Assembly (NCBI RefSeq): GCF_016652235.1
Contig: NZ_JAEPKU010000040.1
Location: 1 to 34,808 of the forward strand
From: Dysgonomonas sp. Marseille-P4677
GTDB lineage: Bacteria; Bacteroidota; Bacteroidia; Bacteroidales; Dysgonomonadaceae
DNA length: 34,808 nt
Reading direction: 5' to 3'
The notes beneath the pieces are model-generated. The model was not told where the DNA came from and did not search any database. It worked only from the letters and a program-made list of their open reading frames with translations. A program made the position numbers and the translations under genes. Position 1 is the stretch's first letter. Every line of letters starts with the position of its first letter. Of the stretch, positions 31,750-34,808 are shown one piece after another.

Positions 31750-33123
31750 TCATCCGATTTTTGGTTTCTTCTTCTTTAGTTTTCTGTATACTACAGAGAA
31801 CCATAAAGGTAGTATTATCCCTTTGCAAACTGTGGATATGGCTATAGCCCACCATACACCCCCTATTCCCATCTCTGCTGCTAAATAATAGGCCAATGGA
31901 ATTCGAAGGGCATTGAAACTGATACTTATGATAGCTGGTTCTATAGTTCGTCCTATACCGTTAAACATACCTTGCGTCGTTAACTCAAACATCATAAATA
32001 TTTGTACAAGCCCCATTACAAAAAGATATTGAGCACCCGCTTTCATCGCACTTTCTTCGGGTACAATAATGCCGAAGATTTGTGCTCCAAATAAGATGAA
32101 ACAAATACTAACAACGATACCAAGTGAAAGCATCACACGTATGGTGTAATAGTAGGCCTTCTTACCCCGTTCCAATTTATTTGCTGCATAGTTTTGTGCT
32201 ACAAAAGCACTGAGAGCTGTTGAAAAACCTTGTGAAGTATTCCACGTAACAGCTTCGATTTGTCCGCCTGTAGTCTGTGTCATTAACCCTAAGTGTCCAC
32301 CATGTATTGAAGCTACGCGTGCCAGATTCATATTGATGATAGCATATAGAGAGTTCATGATTGAAACTGGAGTTCCCAAAAAGAATATACGCTTTAAATA
32401 AATAGCTTTAGGCCTGATAAAGAAAGAAAAGTTACCCAATATTCGATTGCCATATTTGATCTGATAGAAAAATAATGCAAATACAAATATTTGGGCAATT
32501 ACTGTTCCTATCGCTGCTCCGTGTAGCCCGAGTCCCATTACAAACATTAATATAGGATCGAGAATCATGTTTACAACAAGTCCTGCAGCATTATTCCTGA
32601 ATGGGATAAAACTTCGACCTGCACCATTGTATATACCCGTGAAATTATATGACAAAAACTGGAACGGTAGACTGATGGTAAGAATACGCAGATAAAGTAC
32701 GGCATCAGCTGTTATATCAGCTTCTAATTTAAAGAAAGATAATATCTGATTGGCAAATACAAATAAAATGGACACCCATATTACACCAAGAGTGATAGAT
32801 GTAGTTGTAGAGTGAGAGGCGTAAATGGCAGCACGTTTCATTTTTCTAGCACCGATCGATTGCCCCACTGCTACTTCAGATCCAATCATAGCTAAATAAG
32901 CAACAGATGCCGTAAGCCATAAGAGCATTCCTATAGCTCCTATTGCAGCTTCCGACTTTGTCGCTATTTCGGGATGAGATATAGTGCCTAGCCGTCCTAC
33001 CCACGACATAGCCATTAATGTATATGCCATTTGTAGAAAGCTGGTTCCCATTAGAGGAAGTGCTAGGCGGATGAGAGTAGAAAATATTTTCCCTTCAGTA
33101 AGATTATGGATACCGTGTTTCAT
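31750..33123 (-). CDS. MATE-family multidrug/cation exporter
   Basis: A 457-residue, 12-helix inner-membrane protein with two MatE repeats. Each repeat starts similarly: LIRLALPLMGTSFLQMAYTLMAMSWVGRLG at the N-terminus and FFLGTPVSIMNSLYAIINMNLARVASIHGG near 250. GSEVAVGQSIGARKMKRA and FVAQNYAANKLERGKKA are the family's cytoplasmic loop motifs. MATE proteins expel cationic drugs or metabolites using H+ or Na+. The C-terminus is basic (YRKLKKKKPKIG). It lies 24 bp downstream of the YihY/BrkB stop-side boundary's neighbour start and is probably co-transcribed from the right. Specificity cannot be read. Confidence 0.93.
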   Translation of the reverse strand: MKHGIHNLTEGKIFSTLIRLALPLMGTSFLQMAYTLMAMSWVGRLGTISHPEIATKSEAAIGAIGMLLWLTASVAYLAMIGSEVAVGQSIGARKMKRAAIYASHSTTTSITLGVIWVSILFVFANQILSFFKLEADITADAVLYLRILTISLPFQFLSYNFTGIYNGAGRSFIPFRNNAAGLVVNMILDPILMFVMGLGLHGAAIGTVIAQIFVFALFFYQIKYGNRILGNFSFFIRPKAIYLKRIFFLGTPVSIMNSLYAIINMNLARVASIHGGHLGLMTQTTGGQIEAVTWNTSQGFSTALSAFVAQNYAANKLERGKKAYYYTIRVMLSLGIVVSICFILFGAQIFGIIVPEESAMKAGAQYLFVMGLVQIFMMFELTTQGMFNGIGRTIEPAIISISFNALRIPLAYYLAAEMGIGGVWWAIAISTVCKGIILPLWFSVVYRKLKKKKPKIG

Positions 33124-33147
33124 TATTAAAAAATAGAACGATTCATT

Positions 33148-34467
33148 TTACAAGTCTTTTAGCAGCTTTTTTCCATCCGGATGATTATCAAATTCTCTTA
33201 TTCGGAGAATTGTCTCCCATTCACTCTGAAATTGGATATCGGTATCTATCATAAAATCTTCTGATCCATGTCTATCTATTTTCTCAAATAGGAAGCCCAC
33301 GGTTATATGATTAATATCTAATGAGGGGATATAAGCAGGCACAAGGTTATCTTCAGTAGGAGTTTCTACTACCATCCCGACTTCCAACAAGTGGAATAAT
33401 GTATCGCTTGTTAGTTTAGTCGGTATTTTATAATATTCCGATAGCTCATCGGCTGTATAAGGGGTATGTCCCTTCTCGAATCGTTTTACGATGAGAGTCA
33501 TAATAAGCAGTGTGACAAAATCTTTATATCGGCGGCTAATATTTGATGTTTCATGTTCAAAGTTGAATTTATTTACATTCTGAAAAGAAAAAGATAACTG
33601 CACTCCAAACAGGATAAAGAACCATGTTAGCTGCAACCACAACAATAGTAACGGTAATGCTGCGAAACTACCATAAATGGCGTTATATTTTGATATCCAC
33701 ATCTGTCCGTTTATATATAAGACTTGGAATATTTGAAAAGCGATACCTGTAAAAATACCACCGAAGAGGGCACTCTTGAACTTAACCTTTGTGTTTGGAA
33801 TATAAATGTAGAGTATAGTGAACAACAAGATTATAATAAGAAATGGAACTATTTTCATTATAGGACTCATGACCAGTCCCAGAAAATATTGTTGCTCGGC
33901 AGTCGTATTCAGGATGATAGTAATCCCTGCATTACATATCAAGAAAACGGGTGTGATAATAATTAAGGCAAGATAGTCTGTAAACATACGGAAATACGAG
34001 CGCCCAGTCTTTACTTGCCACATTCTATTGAAGTTGTCCTCGATATTAGATAACAGATTGATGACTGTATATAATAGGAGTACGACGCCAATACCTAAAA
34101 ATACTCCACCTTGCGCATATTCTATAGACTTGTCAATAAATGCTGTAGCTTTATTAAGCAATTCTTCTTGCCCTGCAAAATAACTGAAAAGCTGACTCTT
34201 TACAATATTCTGGAATCCAAATCCACGTGCTATAGCAAATAATACAGCTAGTAAAGGTACAATTGACAATAATGTACTATATGTGAGGGCAGATGCACGA
34301 GTGAAAAGTTGTGCTCCATCTATATTTCGTATGGCCAGAATAAAGGATTTTATAATATTATAGAATCCTATCTTTCGAGATGGGCCGTCCTTCTTATTAA
34401 TACGCCAGATGTCATAAGATAAAAACCGTATTAGTCTGGTTATAAATATTTTTATTTTCTCAATCAT
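33148..34467 (-). CDS. YihY/BrkB-family inner-membrane protein with C-terminal winged-helix-like region
   Basis: The start at 34467 (MIEKIKIFITRLIRFL, 439 residues) is preferred; the 30 residues from the ATG at 34557 look like translated promoter DNA. Six membrane helices of the YihY/BrkB family span about 60-305. Typical motifs are QLFTRASALTYSTLLSIVPLLAV, NIEDNFNRMWQVK, KFKSALFGGIFTGIAFQIFQ and YNAIYGSFAALPLLLLWLQLTWFFILFG. The C-terminal 110 residues are soluble, with a winged-helix-like stretch (YTADELSEYYKIPTKLTSDTLFHLLEVGMV). The family was once called ribonuclease BN in error; its function is unsettled. It is followed after 24 bp by the MATE gene on the same strand. Confidence 0.92.
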   Translation of the reverse strand: MIEKIKIFITRLIRFLSYDIWRINKKDGPSRKIGFYNIIKSFILAIRNIDGAQLFTRASALTYSTLLSIVPLLAVLFAIARGFGFQNIVKSQLFSYFAGQEELLNKATAFIDKSIEYAQGGVFLGIGVVLLLYTVINLLSNIEDNFNRMWQVKTGRSYFRMFTDYLALIIITPVFLICNAGITIILNTTAEQQYFLGLVMSPIMKIVPFLIIILLFTILYIYIPNTKVKFKSALFGGIFTGIAFQIFQVLYINGQMWISKYNAIYGSFAALPLLLLWLQLTWFFILFGVQLSFSFQNVNKFNFEHETSNISRRYKDFVTLLIMTLIVKRFEKGHTPYTADELSEYYKIPTKLTSDTLFHLLEVGMVVETPTEDNLVPAYIPSLDINHITVGFLFEKIDRHGSEDFMIDTDIQFQSEWETILRIREFDNHPDGKKLLKDL

Positions 34468-34808
34468 ATTATTTACACTATTAAAGCATATTGATATGCT
34501 GAATCTTATAAACAAAATATCAACAAAGATAGTTTGTTCTTTGCTTAGAATAAGCATATAGTATCTATTTGTTTGCGAAGTTTATGGCAAACATTAGACT
34601 TGGTTTTCCCTTAATTTCAAAAAGGTGACAAAAGTTACAGGTTTTAAACCTTTTTTTATTATCACTTTTGTTTGAAATTCTGTGGTGAAATTCTTCAGTA
34701 TAGATAAAGTTTTATCATTGAAAAGGAAGTAAATTCTATATTCTAATTATAAAATATTCACCTTAATTTAACTTTAGAATAATATTTATATATTTGTTTT
34801 TCTAATAT
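34468..34808. other. Non-coding region at the right edge
   Basis: No gene is visible. An exact minus-strand TAnnTTTG octamer (TATCTTTG, 34524-34531) about 57 bp before the YihY start is a candidate promoter, without a TTTG partner. At the far edge TATATTTG (34789-34796, plus strand) could serve a rightward gene outside the window. ACAAAAGT (34628-34635) and its complement near 34664 make a short imperfect inverted repeat of unclear meaning. Confidence 0.4.

Noticed and set aside
1-34808. CRISPR array, insertion sequence or transposase
   Set aside because: No regularly spaced direct repeats, no terminal inverted repeats with a transposase-like reading frame, and no cas genes were seen on either strand.

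Overview
The window is AT-rich chromosomal DNA from a member of the Bacteroidota, most likely order Bacteroidales. The evidence is a SusC/SusD pair, a DUF4251 lipoprotein, an OMP_b-brl_3-type TonB receptor, lipoproteins with short lipoboxes, and tRNA promoters of the Bacteroidota form (TTTG, 19-20 bp, TAnnTTTG). Dysgonomonas-like genera would fit, but the genus cannot be fixed from this sequence alone.

Layout. Bases 2-619 hold the 3' part of an S24/LexA-like repressor, followed by a tRNA-Asn on the minus strand. Bases 973-17022 are almost entirely minus strand. Read in the direction of transcription they run: exported Gfo/Idh/MocA oxidoreductase, FucP-type sugar permease, lipoprotein oxidoreductase, second Tat-type Gfo/Idh/MocA protein, small two-helix membrane protein, beta-helix protein, heparinase II/III-like lyase, SusC, SusD and an ApbE-type flavin transferase. 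A XylR-like regulator (periplasmic-binding-protein fold plus AraC domain) starts divergently at 17573. It is followed on the plus strand by a NagA-type deacetylase, a divergent NagB-type deaminase and a fourth exported Gfo/Idh/MocA protein. A strong terminator and a second tRNA-Asn, 73/74 identical to the first and in the same orientation, close this block.

Bases 22423-30148 hold a PfkB kinase and an SDR (overlapping genes), an exported Ntn amidohydrolase, a TonB-dependent receptor, a dihydrolipoyl dehydrogenase and a DUF4251 lipoprotein, all plus strand. Then come a tRNA-Lys, queC-queF with a leader that folds like a small pseudoknot riboswitch, and, on the minus strand, a MATE exporter and a YihY/BrkB membrane protein.

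How it works together. The block between the two tRNA-Asn genes reads as a polysaccharide utilisation locus. SusCD would import oligosaccharide. The lyase and beta-helix protein would cut a uronate-containing chain. Four exported NAD(P)-type Gfo/Idh/MocA proteins take the place normally held by glycoside hydrolases. The permease would bring sugars into the cytoplasm, where the NagA/NagB pair handles an amino-sugar phosphate, and the XylR-like protein would sense a cytoplasmic sugar. No ordinary glycoside hydrolase, sulfatase or dedicated hexosamine kinase lies in the block. This points to a redox-assisted route for an amino-sugar/uronate glycan and is the most interesting part of the window. 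The substrate is an inference.
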